This document shows positions 1 through 10,209 of a stretch of DNA of 64,000 nucleotides, one piece after another. Under the pieces are notes generated by a model that had not been told where the DNA came from, did no database searches, and saw nothing but the letters and a program-made list of their open reading frames with translations. This DNA comes from Annulohypoxylon bovei var. microspora. Taxonomy: Eukaryota; Ascomycota; Sordariomycetes; Xylariales; Hypoxylaceae. Where the stretch lies: positions 496,001 through 560,000 of the forward strand of contig MU405214.1 in the NCBI GenBank assembly GCA_022836615.1, written 5' to 3'. Each line of letters starts with the position of its first letter. Within the stretch, counting starts at the first letter, position 1. A program made the translations under genes and the position numbers.

Positions 1-613
1 ATCTTATCTTATATCTGACAGATGGGAAGAACGGCAAAGACTGAAGTTGCGATATGCCGCGTCAAGTTCTACAAGGATCGGATCCTACCACGGATCTGTG
101 AACATATATGGGATATCTTGCGCGGCCCTCGTGGGAAAGTCAGGTTCGGGGTTACGGTGGACGGCTTGGATATCTGCGTAGATGATCTTTTCGCAATACG
201 GAAACCTGTGTCAGCACCCTGCCACCGAAGATCAACATCCAATAAACTTCAACCGTGCCGTCAGCACGCATCTAAGATACGTTACTGGTCCTTGGAACGG
301 TGCCATCATACATATTCAGCCTTACATACCGGCATACCTAAGTAGGTACTTAGGTAAGTGGATGTCTGATCCGTAGCTGTGCGGACCGCGCCTTAAACAG
401 TGCTGCGGCGATAAGCATTGCAGGGGGTATTCCCACCGCGCAGGGAACAGATCGGAAAGACAGTGGGGACAACTACATTTACACTAAACGAGGCGCGGAC
501 AATGGCAACGATGATCGGCATTCATTTATGCGTACAACAAGTACTGCCTGCCTTTATGTACTAAACGAGACTGTTAATCAGCTTCTCGACACCCCTTCCG
601 ATGCTCTCGCTCA
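1..613. other. left-edge intergenic stretch
   Basis: No supportable gene. The open frames here are short, lack family resemblance and have no splice partners. The stretch holds a TAGGTACTTAGGTAAG-type motif near 341-357, a sequence class that recurs between genes elsewhere in the window. It lies downstream of the 3' end of the minus-strand P450 gene, so part of it is probably that gene's 3' UTR. Confidence 0.6.
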
Positions 614-2575
614 CTAGTCCCTTTGGACCGGACGGAATCGAACCCAGAATTGAGGCTTTTCCCACATCCCAAACATCCTAAAGTCTTTCTCAAAAACAAT
701 GTTTTGGTTCGGCAACATCTCAACGTCAAAAGCCCAAAGCACCTTAGCGATGAAGAGTCTCGTCTGGCGCCACGCTAGAGGCATACCAGGGCATGACCTC
801 GGCCCCAGACTAAACGGGTGATAACCGTCTGTAGCATCATTCTTGAACGCGGGATCCCAGTGTGGGTGGTCTTCCGGTAACCAGCGTTGTGGCCGGTAGC
901 TGTGCGGTTCGTGAAAGTAGCGTGGGTTACGAGTAAAAGCCAGGACGGCATATTGTACTTCCACCTGATAGATGAGGGCAGAGTTAGTAACAAAAGGGGG
1001 TCAAGGCGGACCACGAAAGACTTACACCCTTAGCGATGTAGTTTCCATCGACCTTAGCCCCGGGACATAAGCGCGGCTGTCCATTGCTTGATAACACAGT
1101 TATGCGCAACGTTTCCATCAGGGAGGCGTGAAGGAACTTAAGAGATGCTAGCGCATCGGCGTGGATATCATCATAGCTCTCGAATGCGCCCCTGATTTCC
1201 TCAACTAGCAGCTTGAGGCTTTCTGGTTGTAGCAGCGAGAACATGATCGTACCAAAGATCTGGCTTGCGATCGGCTCGTAACCAGCAATAACCAGATGTC
1301 CTGTGACTACCTCAATGTGCTTCTGTTCCTCTTTGGTAGGAGTAGGCGCGTCAGCTGGAAGCAATTGTTCGAAGTGATCCAAGTGCTCGGTATTGCCACG
1401 GCGTTCGATACGCGACTCCAATGCCTTCTGGTTCATACTTTGGACCTTGTGATAACTTGCAATTATGGAAGGCGGGACGAAAAGCCACTTGATCGGACTT
1501 AGAAGAGGAAACTTCTTGAAAATCTGGTTCGCGGTAACGAAGAAATTCACAATCCACATTTCATCAAGGAAACGCGTGCTTTTCACTGCAATACCAAAGT
1601 CAGTAAGAGGAAACGATGCCAAGAATCCTGGACGATTGCCTCACTGTCTCGTAAGTGATGTAATTCCCGACTGTATGCTAAATCGGCCGAGGAGTCCATG
1701 GCTACCCAGTCTGTCCACTGCGTATTTTGGGATCAGCATCTCTGCATAATGCTCGCGATACGCAAATTCGGCTAGAATGCTTACGGTCTTGAGCTCGATA
1801 CCTTCCTTTCTACCTCCAAGTTCTCTCATTCTTTGAACAAAAGCATCGGTATACTTATGCATCGTTGACTCTTTAGCCTTCAATGACTTGATGCTGAATG
1901 CCGGTGCAACTTTCTTGGCGTCTGTGTGGTGCTTCACTGGGTCCATCTCCCACGAGAGTCCATTATCACCCAGCCCAAGATCCATGAAGTTCGTCTTAGG
2001 AAAGTGTTCTAGGCCGCTTGTATGCGAGTCATATATATCTACTCTACTACATCAGACTTAAGCCTTCGATAGCAATGCAAAAGGGCTTAGATGGGCACTC
2101 ATACCAGAGAAGGCTTGGGGCGTGATGAAAGCGAGCTCGTTTGGAGCTACACGAACAACGTCCCCTGCGATTGTTTCAGCAAAACAATATTTCTTTCCTA
2201 ATATCGAAGCATTCGGAAGCTAACCATATTTCTTCAACGCTTCCGCAACTGCGAACGGATACTTTCCGGTAGACCTAGGCTTATCAGACATTTCTCCTAG
2301 ACTTCGAAATGGGGAGCGAATGACTTACCAATGATAAGCATACCATATATTGGAGAAGGCTGCTATTCTGGGACCCGGAAACCTAGATGCTGGATGGAAA
2401 TAGACATTGTAGATGTAGCGGAGTGACGCGTATAGTATTATCTAAACGTCAAGGCCGTGAGCTAGATGGCAAAGAAAGAACTTGTGATATCTTAACTCAC
2501 TGCTCCAAGACCGAGGACAACTAGATCGCTGGTAGGGATTTCTACGATACGCTGAAATAACCAACTTGACGCCAT
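614..2575 (-). CDS. cytochrome P450 monooxygenase, 8 exons
   Basis: A microsomal heme-thiolate monooxygenase of the fungal isotrichodermin C-15 hydroxylase/pisatin demethylase-like type; the substrate is unknown. Exons on the minus strand are 2575-2501, 2441-2329, 2274-2225, 2164-2105, 2038-1785, 1717-1645, 1585-1026 and 964-614. All junctions are GT-AG and in phase, giving 511 aa, a normal family length. Visible features are an N-terminal hydrophobic anchor (about residues 15-35), a Pro-rich hinge FPGPR, the ExxR motif ETLR, PQRW, and the heme motif FSLGPRSCPG with Cys453. The I-helix reads AGYEPIAS, lacking the usual acid-Thr pair. The gene diverges from the MFS gene across a 1.4-kb spacer. 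Simple ORF calling breaks it into pieces, but I see no inactivating lesion. The family assignment is by resemblance only. Confidence 0.9.
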
Positions 2576-3950
2576 TGCAATAGATATCAGGATGGCTCAG
2601 CAACTCTGCTGAAATCCTAGAAAGTCTACGCGATCTATAGCCAGTTTGAAAAAGACGATGATTGTGTTCAACCATGAAGACCGCCACTGTAGCGAAGAGA
2701 CATAGATTTCTTTTCCATCTTGCTTGGGTTTCACGGTTTGTATGCGACCGAGAGGCACGGTTCGCCTTGCGTGATGTGAATCGGTTGGCATTGTCTTTTG
2801 TCTCATTCAGTCCTTGGGTACTATTCATTACCTGCATATGCGGGTATATATCGAGTAATCCAATCATTTGGCGTGTTTTAATTGCATGTCTAGGTATATA
2901 TGTATGTCTTAATTCGTATCCCGACGAAGCCGCAGCGATCACCATCTTTAATGTGACATCTCATATGAGGGGCGACGCTATCTGGCTATTTATATCTGTG
3001 CGACTGTGTGCTATATGTGACAGGTCAGTGGAAGCAGCACTGGGTCGTAAGAATGGAGGTACTTAGTAAGACCTATAATTTACGGAAAACGGAACCCGAT
3101 ACATGAATACCCAATAGACATCCATGTGTAGCATTCTGTCAATCTTAGTGTTCGGAATTTTAAAATACGTATATACAAAATACGTATTATACATGTATTA
3201 ATACCATACAACCCTTCATTATACGTATAACGGATCGGAAAAACCTACCGGGACCCATATATAAGGGTCAATCATATATTACGTAAGGTTTTGTTTCTAA
3301 AAATAAAAGATAAGAGGTCCCACTCCGTTATCAGCAAGCATGGACCACTTAATCATTAAAAGTTTACAACCAATTAATAAACTCCGGAAATGACCTAGCT
3401 CTTACCATTTTCCTTACAAAACGGTAAGGAAACCAATTAAATTATTAGAAATTATCAAAAACCCAATTAAAACATCATCAAGAAACCAATCAAAACAAAG
3501 AAAACTATCAAAAAACCAATCAGAATCAAAGAAGTCATCACCAATTAAGGTATGGTCCGTGCCGGGTCTTTGTATTTTCCGCATTATACTGCTTATACAG
3601 GTCAAAATAGTATTATAGTATGTGTATAACCGTATTATGCTTGTATGTATTCTAAATACCGTATACATGGTCAAAATACGTATTTTGTAGAACCCTAGTC
3701 AATCTGCGTTAACATGTTACATAGCCGAACCAACACACCTGCGTCTTTGGGCGAAGCTCTAGAGGGCGATATTGGGGGCGTGAAACTTTGAAATAAGGGA
3801 AGATTTACATCCATGAATAGGTACTCCACATCTATTCGAAAAAGATACCATTAGCAGTATTTTGATAATGATGCGAATTAAGACTTCAGCAGTCGACAAC
3901 ACGATTCTCTTATGTTTATGGTTTTGATTCTCGGTTGAGGTTGAACCACT
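2576..3950. promoter_or_regulatory. divergent P450/MFS intergenic region
   Basis: This 1.4-kb spacer must hold the promoters of both the P450 (minus) and the MFS gene (plus). It is strongly AT-rich between about 3150 and 3700. It contains a GACCC-N8-GGGTC inverted pair around a TATATA run (3252-3269) and a possible decayed element (separate entry). Open frames at 2442-3066 overlap the P450 first exon antisense or lie in its leader and do not look like genes. Confidence 0.55.
3174..3689. repeat. AT-rich segment bounded by 15-bp inverted repeats
   Basis: TACAAAATACGTATT at 3174-3188 recurs in inverted orientation at 3675-3689. The right copy overlaps a perfect 16-bp palindrome, CAAAATACGTATTTTG, at 3672-3687. 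Inside, 3445-3535 holds about three degenerate units of roughly 30 bp with the core ATCAARAAACCAAT. It may be a decayed non-autonomous element, but no clear target-site duplication was found, and AT-rich sequence makes chance inverted repeats more likely. Confidence 0.35.
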
Positions 3951-5903
3951 ATGAACGACAGCCCTAGAGCTCAGAGCCAGGGAGACGCAGACATACCGGG
4001 CCCCGCCGTAAATGCCTTGACAACCCATGAAAGCCCAACGGCACAAACGCCGCTCACGAACGGCAGCACAAATGATCCTACGGACCCAGCTGAGCAAAAA
4101 GCCGGAGAGAACAAGGCGCCCGCTCCTAAGCGTGGCTTCCGGTTCTGGGCTATCATCGTGGGATTATGTATCGCGAACTTCCAGGCGTCGCTGGAAAACA
4201 GCGTCATCGTGACTTCTGGACCCACCATCGTCGACGACTTGAAGATGGGCGAGGAGTATATCTGGATTACGAATGCCTTCTTCTTGTGCTGGTACGTTCA
4301 TATAAAATGTTCATTTTCCAGTAAAACGCATAGATAAGCTGATTCTTCCATACCCAGTGCGGCTGTTCAACCCCTATTTGGCCAATTATGCAATATCTTC
4401 GGTCGTCGATGGCTTATGCTATTCGCCATCGTCCTCTTCACCCTCGGCAGCGGCATCTGTGGTGGTGCGAAAAGTAGCGCTATGCTGATAGCCGGGCGCG
4501 GCGTTCAGGGTGCCGGATCGGGAGGCATTGGGATGATCGTTAGTATGTGTTCCAATTCACCAGTTCAATTGTCATCAAGCATTGAAGTTAAAATTGATGC
4601 TAAATGGATTTCAGGTATTATCATAGCCGACTTGGTGCCCCTACGTGAGCGCGGTTACTTCTTGGCAATCATCATGATTCTTTATACCGTGGGAATGACC
4701 TGTGGTCCAATCGTGGGAGGTGCCATTGTTGACGCGACCACCTGGAGATGGGTAAGCGACCTAGAAATGATAGAAATTTTCCATACTTACCAATACTAGG
4801 TCTTCTGGATTAATCTTCCGATCGGCGGTGTATCGCTTGTGTTGCTGTATTTCTTCCTACATGTCAATTACAATAAGGAAATGCCGTTGGGACAGAAGTT
4901 GAGACGTATCGACTGGGTCGGTAACGGTCTTCTTATGGCTGGTACCATCGTCATGCTATACGCCCTTACCTATGCAGGTGTCAAGTACCCATGGAGTTCG
5001 TGGCAAACGCTGGTTCCGCTGCTTATAGGTGTATTCGTCATCGTCCTCTTCGCCGTATGGGAAGGACGTGGATTATCTCCAGAGCTGGTGATCCCCCCGC
5101 GACTGTTCCGCCACCGCACTTCGCTCATATCGGCTATCAATACCTTTCTTCACTGGATGCTTGTCTATTGGGGTACTTATTTCCTACCTGTCTACTTCCA
5201 GACTGTGTTACTATTCTCAGCCGAGCGTACGGGTGTGTCATTACTGCCCATGACGCTTATTTCTATCCCTGGCTGCGCCGTGGCGGCTATACTAGTCTCA
5301 CGCTGGGGAAAATTTAAGATGCTACATTTGATAGGTGAGGCGGTCTTCACGGTAGGGTTGGGACTCTTCGCACTTCAGTGGGAAGGTAGCACCACAGCCG
5401 AGTGGGCTACATATCAGAGCATAGGCGCTCTCGGCGGCGGTGTTGTCCTAGAAACCCTATTGCCGGCTTTTCAAGCGCCTGTTCCTGAGACTGATCAGGC
5501 CGCCGCTACTGCTACATGGGCTTTTATTCGAACCGTCGGCGGCGTCTGGGGCGTCGCCATTCCCGCCACCATCTTTAACAATCGGGTTGACCAATTGATT
5601 TACACGATTTCAGACCCGCGAGCTCGCCAATTACTAGCTGGTGGCGGCGCCTATCAACACGCATCTGCCGCTTTTGTCACTTCATTTCCAGACCCTGTCG
5701 TTGCTGAGATTCGTGCCGTCTACAGGGAAGCATTAAAGCTCGTATTCTTGACCGCGGTAGCTTTTGGGGGGCTGGCTACTTTGCTTTTTCTTTTAGAAAA
5801 GGATGTTCCCTTAAGACAACAGCTGGAGACTGAATATGGGTTGACAGAAAAGACAACCCTAGTGGCAGATGACGTTGAACAGAATCACAAAACGCCCACC
5901 TGA
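3951..5903 (+). CDS. MFS multidrug transporter (DHA2, 14 TM)
   Basis: A plasma-membrane drug:H+ antiporter of the fungal DHA2 family, of the kind that exports toxins or self-made metabolites. Exons are 3951-4291, 4358-4542, 4615-4751 and 4800-5903, giving 588 aa, typical for the family. A hydrophilic N-tail of about 65 residues precedes the first membrane segment (FWAIIVGLCIANF). Family hallmarks are QPLFGQLCNIFGRRW after TM2, GRGVQGAGSGG, the antiporter motif C-like CGPIVGG, and WRWVFWINLPIGG. The start is the first ATG of the open frame. It diverges from the P450 gene and is followed in the same direction by the enoyl reductase 660 bp on, which is a common layout in secondary-metabolite clusters. 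The transported compound cannot be told from sequence. Confidence 0.93.
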
Positions 5904-6566
5904 GGTATACCAGTACCTACCTACCTAATAATGGCCTTGAAGGTTAAATGTTTTGTAATTGCTAGCGATGGAGTAGGGGTGGAGCATCGATTGATTACCT
6001 AGATAGCTAGGTATGTTTAAATGATACATGATGAGACTACATACATGTAGGCTATTATTTACTGAACCTGTTATGACGAGTTCTGAAAACCGAGAAAACT
6101 AATAGTTCTATGGTCAGTCACTCGGGTATAGCGCTAGGCTAGAAGGATTCACGCCCTAATTCTCATCTTTTCCAAGTCTCTAAGCACGTAGTGTGGTAAG
6201 AATTATTTGATACTACGTAAAGTCATAGAGGCCTGCAATGCGCTAATCACTTCAGGGCTGGATTAGTACTATCGGCCGCCGTCCTATTCTAGGAACATGT
6301 TCATGCACCTAACTTTCAGAGACTCATCTGCTGGAACAACCCGTCCCAGTGCCCCAAGATCCCTAGACCCCACGTTACACTGCCGCCCGAAAAGGGGGGG
6401 GCGACCCCTAAGCTGATACATAAGACCCCCGAGTTATCTCGTAGGATCCCGTTAGCTTACTACTGTTGCTAAATTATGTGAATATCAAGGTCCTTGCTAC
6501 CCAGGTATATACACTGGCCTAGCAAGCTCATTGTACCACACCTCAGAACCCACAAGTAAGCACATC
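5904..6566. promoter_or_regulatory. MFS 3' region and enoyl-reductase promoter
   Basis: No gene seen. Runs of the CCTACCTACCTA type occur just after the MFS stop. Three GACCCC hexamers lie within 65 bp at 6366-6371, 6403-6408 and 6424-6429, beside an eight-G run (6394-6401), about 140-200 bp upstream of the enoyl-reductase start. They are candidate binding sites for a regulator, but this is inference only. Confidence 0.4.
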
Positions 6567-7727
6567 ATGCATCAGCGGGCGGTAATTCAAGGCTCGGAGG
6601 GCCAACCCACAATTGCGGACAATGTCCCCATACCGATCCTACGTCCGGGCACCATGCTAATTAAGACGATGGCCGTGGCGATCAATCCTAGCGATAATAA
6701 GATGGGTGTCGCGTTCCCGTGTCCGGGCGCAGTCATCGGGATGGACTTCGCGGGACGGATCGTTAAGATTATGGCCGCAGAAGGTGGTGGGGAAACTCCG
6801 GACCTGCACATCGGGGATATCGTGTGCGGTGTGGTGCATGGTTCCAACCCCGGCGATCCTACCACTGGCAGCTTTGCGGAGTACGTTCTGGCGCCGGTGG
6901 ATCTGGCTCTCCGAGTCCCCGAAAGCTTTCCTCTAGAACAAGCAGTGGCACTGGGAACGCCGCTGCTCACTAGCTGTGTCGCTCTATGGAGCTCGCTGGG
7001 AATTACGGCCCTACCCGAGAGCCCAATCGCCAAGGCCGTCCCCGTGCTGGTTTATGGCGGGAGTACTGCGTGCGGAACGATGGCTATCCAGCTTCTAAAG
7101 ATGTGAGTTTGTACAGCTTAATCCTTTCATACGGAATATTAAGCCCCAATTACACTACTACCACTGATAACTATAGGCCGGTTATAGCTAAATTGAAACA
7201 GTTTAGGGTATGACCCAATTACCACTTGCTCATCCCGGAACTTTGACATGGTCAAGTCGTACGGCGCCAGTGCAGTGTTCGACTACACATCTTCCGACGT
7301 TGCCCGCGACATCAAGGCACACACAGGCGGACGACTGCGACACGCGCTCGACTGCATCGTCGACCCTGCTTCAACAACGTGCTGCTACGCCAGCCTGGGC
7401 CGGCCCGGCGGCCGCTACACCTACCTAGAGGCTAGCCCGAAGGAGTGGAAAACGCGGGAAGCCGTTAAACCCAACTTTATCCTAGCATTTGAGGGCTTCG
7501 GGAAGGAGGTCAAGCTAGATGGAGAGTACGGGAGGCCGGCGAGCCTGGAGAAGCACGAGACGGCTGTAAAGATTTTTGGGGTATTTCAGAAGCTGCTTGA
7601 TGAGGGAATGGTAAAGGCACATTCGACAGAGGTAGTTGGCCATGGATTTGCGGGTATATTGGAAGGACTTCATCGGTTGAAGTCGGGATCCGTGTCGGGG
7701 AAGAGGCTTGTTGTTTGGATCGAGTAG
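6567..7727 (+). CDS. trans-acting enoyl reductase (LovC-like MDR family)
   Basis: A zinc-independent medium-chain dehydrogenase/reductase resembling the stand-alone enoyl reductases that reduce enoyl intermediates in trans on a reducing polyketide synthase (NADPH-dependent). Exons are 6567-7102 and 7202-7727, giving 353 aa, the family's usual length. The splice restores the run QLLKILGYDPITTCSSRNF, as expected for the family. An N-terminal GroES-like part (AVAINPSDNKMG) is followed by the cofactor-binding motif VYGGSTACGTMAIQL and then SYGASAVFDYTS. An in-frame ATG at 6531 exists, but MHQRAVIQ at 6567 matches the expected start better. Its neighbours are the MFS transporter and P450. No synthase lies in the window, so its partner must be outside it or lost. 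It could alternatively act as a free-standing quinone reductase-like enzyme. Confidence 0.88.
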
Positions 7728-8809
7728 TCTTTAAGGAGATAAAAACATATAAAAAAATCCATAGTTACCACTTAATAACTAAGAGTTAAGTTATCTTTGA
7801 ACAATCCTATCCTTGGACTCAGCTCTCTATTGCAACTACCTACACGATATCTTATTATCACTTACCTGAAACCTTCCTAGCATATTTACTGACCAGTATG
7901 CTTGAAGCCCCTGGATTTTGTATCTGCTCATTATTTCCCCTAGGTAGCTTACCTTTTTTTATCCAAACTGGAGGCATAACGAGATGCTACACTTCTGACT
8001 ATAAGTTAATCCTAATAATATCATGTCTTATTTGCCAAGTTTACTTGCGCTAGGCTCAGTGTTTGGCGCATTACCTAGCTTTTGGGAACTGTAGAAGAGA
8101 TAACAAGTGTTGTCACAATCAATATACTCCTTAATAGTTCATTTATATACTAGGTACTGTAAGATCATGATTCGTTTTCACCAGAACTTACCTACTTACC
8201 AGTGTCCATGACTAAAAGGACATAGAAAGAGGCTTTTGAACTAACTTTCACAGTCTAGGTATCCCGGTAAGCATGTCAGTGGTGACTTTATCAACCTAGC
8301 TGTTCAAAGGGGTACAATCATTATCCCTATAGTTATAGTAAGCTGCAATCCCCCTTAATGAGGACATATGACTGTGTTAACGAGGTAGTCACATCAAAAA
8401 CATTCACACAAATCCATGAGCCATCTCGTCGAGTTCATGACAATGTAGACGAGCATTTGTCCTTGTCGGCCCTCGTGGAACCCCTTAGGGGGAACAAACT
8501 ACCAGGACAAAGCTACCTCTCTGAATCCACACCGAGATGTCAACTGGCCACCGTTATACTAGATCAACGCCATATACTGACCAATTAGTCGACTCCTAAT
8601 CGGTATTGTTGTGCCCATCCCTTCTAATCTCTACTCTAGCCCTACCTACCCTCCTACACGTTTCTGTCCATAACACATTTCCAAAACAAACGTTGCTCCC
8701 TTCAATTTTCTTTCCTCACACACCTTCCCCCAAGTTCCTTCTCGCGTGTGTTCGAAAAAAATTCTTCAACTTCTACGAACCCCTTCAACTCTCTCTCTTA
8801 TGCTGTATC
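7728..8809. promoter_or_regulatory. intergenic region upstream of the 8.8-kb gene
   Basis: No gene seen in 1.1 kb. The left two thirds is AT-rich. The last 120 bp (about 8690-8805) is strongly pyrimidine-rich on the plus strand, a common feature of leaders and core promoters of well-expressed filamentous-fungal genes. It is therefore the probable promoter and 5' UTR of the following gene. Confidence 0.5.
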
Positions 8810-9539
8810 ATGGACTATATCGTTGAGCACAAGCGCCGCCCTAGCATCCGCGTCGTTGTCTCGAAGAACAACCTGTACGGCACCCAACGTAACATGCAGC
8901 TCCCTCCCGTAGTCGATTCGATGGGCCCCGGCCTCGCCAACTCCCCCGACGCGCTTATCGGACTCGCCGCGATGGGCATCGAGAGCCCCCACATCAGCGA
9001 TGATGACACCATGCACCTCATGGGCAACCACACCGAGGTGGTCACCAAGGGCAAGAAGACCAAGCGGGGTCTCTGGGCATCTATCAAGAAGCGATTCCGC
9101 CGAGACAAGTCACCGGACCCCCACCCCTGGCGCCGTGTGGTCAGCGGAGGCTTCGGCGGCATCCTGGTTGGCAAGGAGACTAAGGTCAGCAGCGACAAGA
9201 TGCCTGACAAGATGCCCAAGTCTCAGACTGCCGCCGACTTTGGTCGCGTCCGCGCCGATTCCCCTGTAAGTAACATCTTGAATTTAACCTGTCTTGTGAA
9301 CGATGACTTCCCAATCGAGCTGATCGAGGAGTCCTTGACCCCGAGACATGCTTAAAACTCCTAAACACCTTGCCTAAAGAAGAAATTACTGACTCCCCTC
9401 GTTATAGTGGGCTTCGCGCTGGGAAGAGGACTTTGGCTCGTTCGACGAATCCAACGACAAGACTCATGGCGAAGGCAAGCCCAAGAAGATGAGCGGCTTT
9501 ATGCGCTCGATGTCCGCAGTCCTTCCCCACCGAGGTTAA
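8810..9539 (+). CDS. small basic protein of unknown function
   Basis: I do not recognise this protein. Exons are 8810-9265 and 9408-9539, joined in phase 0, giving 195 aa. The ATG at 8810 follows a pyrimidine-rich leader and begins MDYIVEHKRRPS. The protein is basic, with the cluster KGKKTKRGLWASIKKRFRRD near residues 78-97. Exon 2 encodes an acidic patch (WEEDFGSFDE) and a basic tail ending in MSAVLPHRG. No signal peptide, membrane segment or enzyme motif is visible. Codon use is GC-ending and regular, which supports a real expressed gene. The amphipathic basic stretch could bind membrane or nucleic acid, but this is speculation. Confidence 0.75.
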
Positions 9540-10209
9540 TCGTTTCACGACAACACATTCGTCAAGCCTAATATGAACGCACGAACAAATTAGTCTTCTC
9601 AGGCGAGGACGAAACAGGGTATACGGAGTTTTGAATTTCATTTGTGCGGTTTGGACAGAGGAGGATATACCCCAAGTTGACAGCCGTACTTGGCACCGAC
9701 TCATGGATAAGGGATAGGGATATCATTATCCTGTATTTGATACAGAGATTTCTTCTTGTAACCACACACCTTCCTAATACACGAACGCACAACTATTCCC
9801 TCACTATGACTGACCAACTCCCACCATAGAGTCCCATTAGCCGTGTCCTGCCTTCTTATCCGCTACTAAGGCCTTAAATATTGGCTGGTAGCTCCCCTTC
9901 TGCTAATAACCTCTTTCCTATATCAATTAACTCCTAGTATAATTCTTCTAACACTAGCGACATCTTGATGCTTAAGCCATGGTACCGCGGAGATACACTC
10001 AGTTGATCCGGCCAAGTTCTCATCAAAGATATCAAAATGCTAGGGTTTAGATGGGCGGTGTTTACGATCAAACGCGTTATAGCGAGTAGTTGAGCATACT
10101 AAATTAATATGCCTAGTAGATGACGACAAATAGTAAAGCCAATATTGCTATATCCTGCCTGCCCCTCATCTCATATTGATACTTTCTTTAACTCTTGTCT
10201 ACGATCGCA
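9540..10209. other. convergent intergenic region
   Basis: The region lies between the 3' ends of the 8.8-kb gene (plus) and the glutathione transferase (minus). It should hold both 3' UTRs and terminators. I see no gene, tRNA or clear repeat. Open frames here are short and unlike proteins. Confidence 0.55.

Noticed and set aside
22..345. 107-codon plus-strand frame at the left edge
   Set aside because: No family resemblance, no splice partner and irregular codon use; probably chance.
614..2575. P450 read as a pseudogene because its frame breaks several times
   Set aside because: Every break coincides with a GT-AG intron that restores phase and family sequence; the 511-aa product is intact.
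2662..3066. 134-codon plus-strand frame upstream of the P450
   Set aside because: It lies in the P450 leader/promoter, antisense to a minus-strand frame of similar quality; composition is not protein-like.
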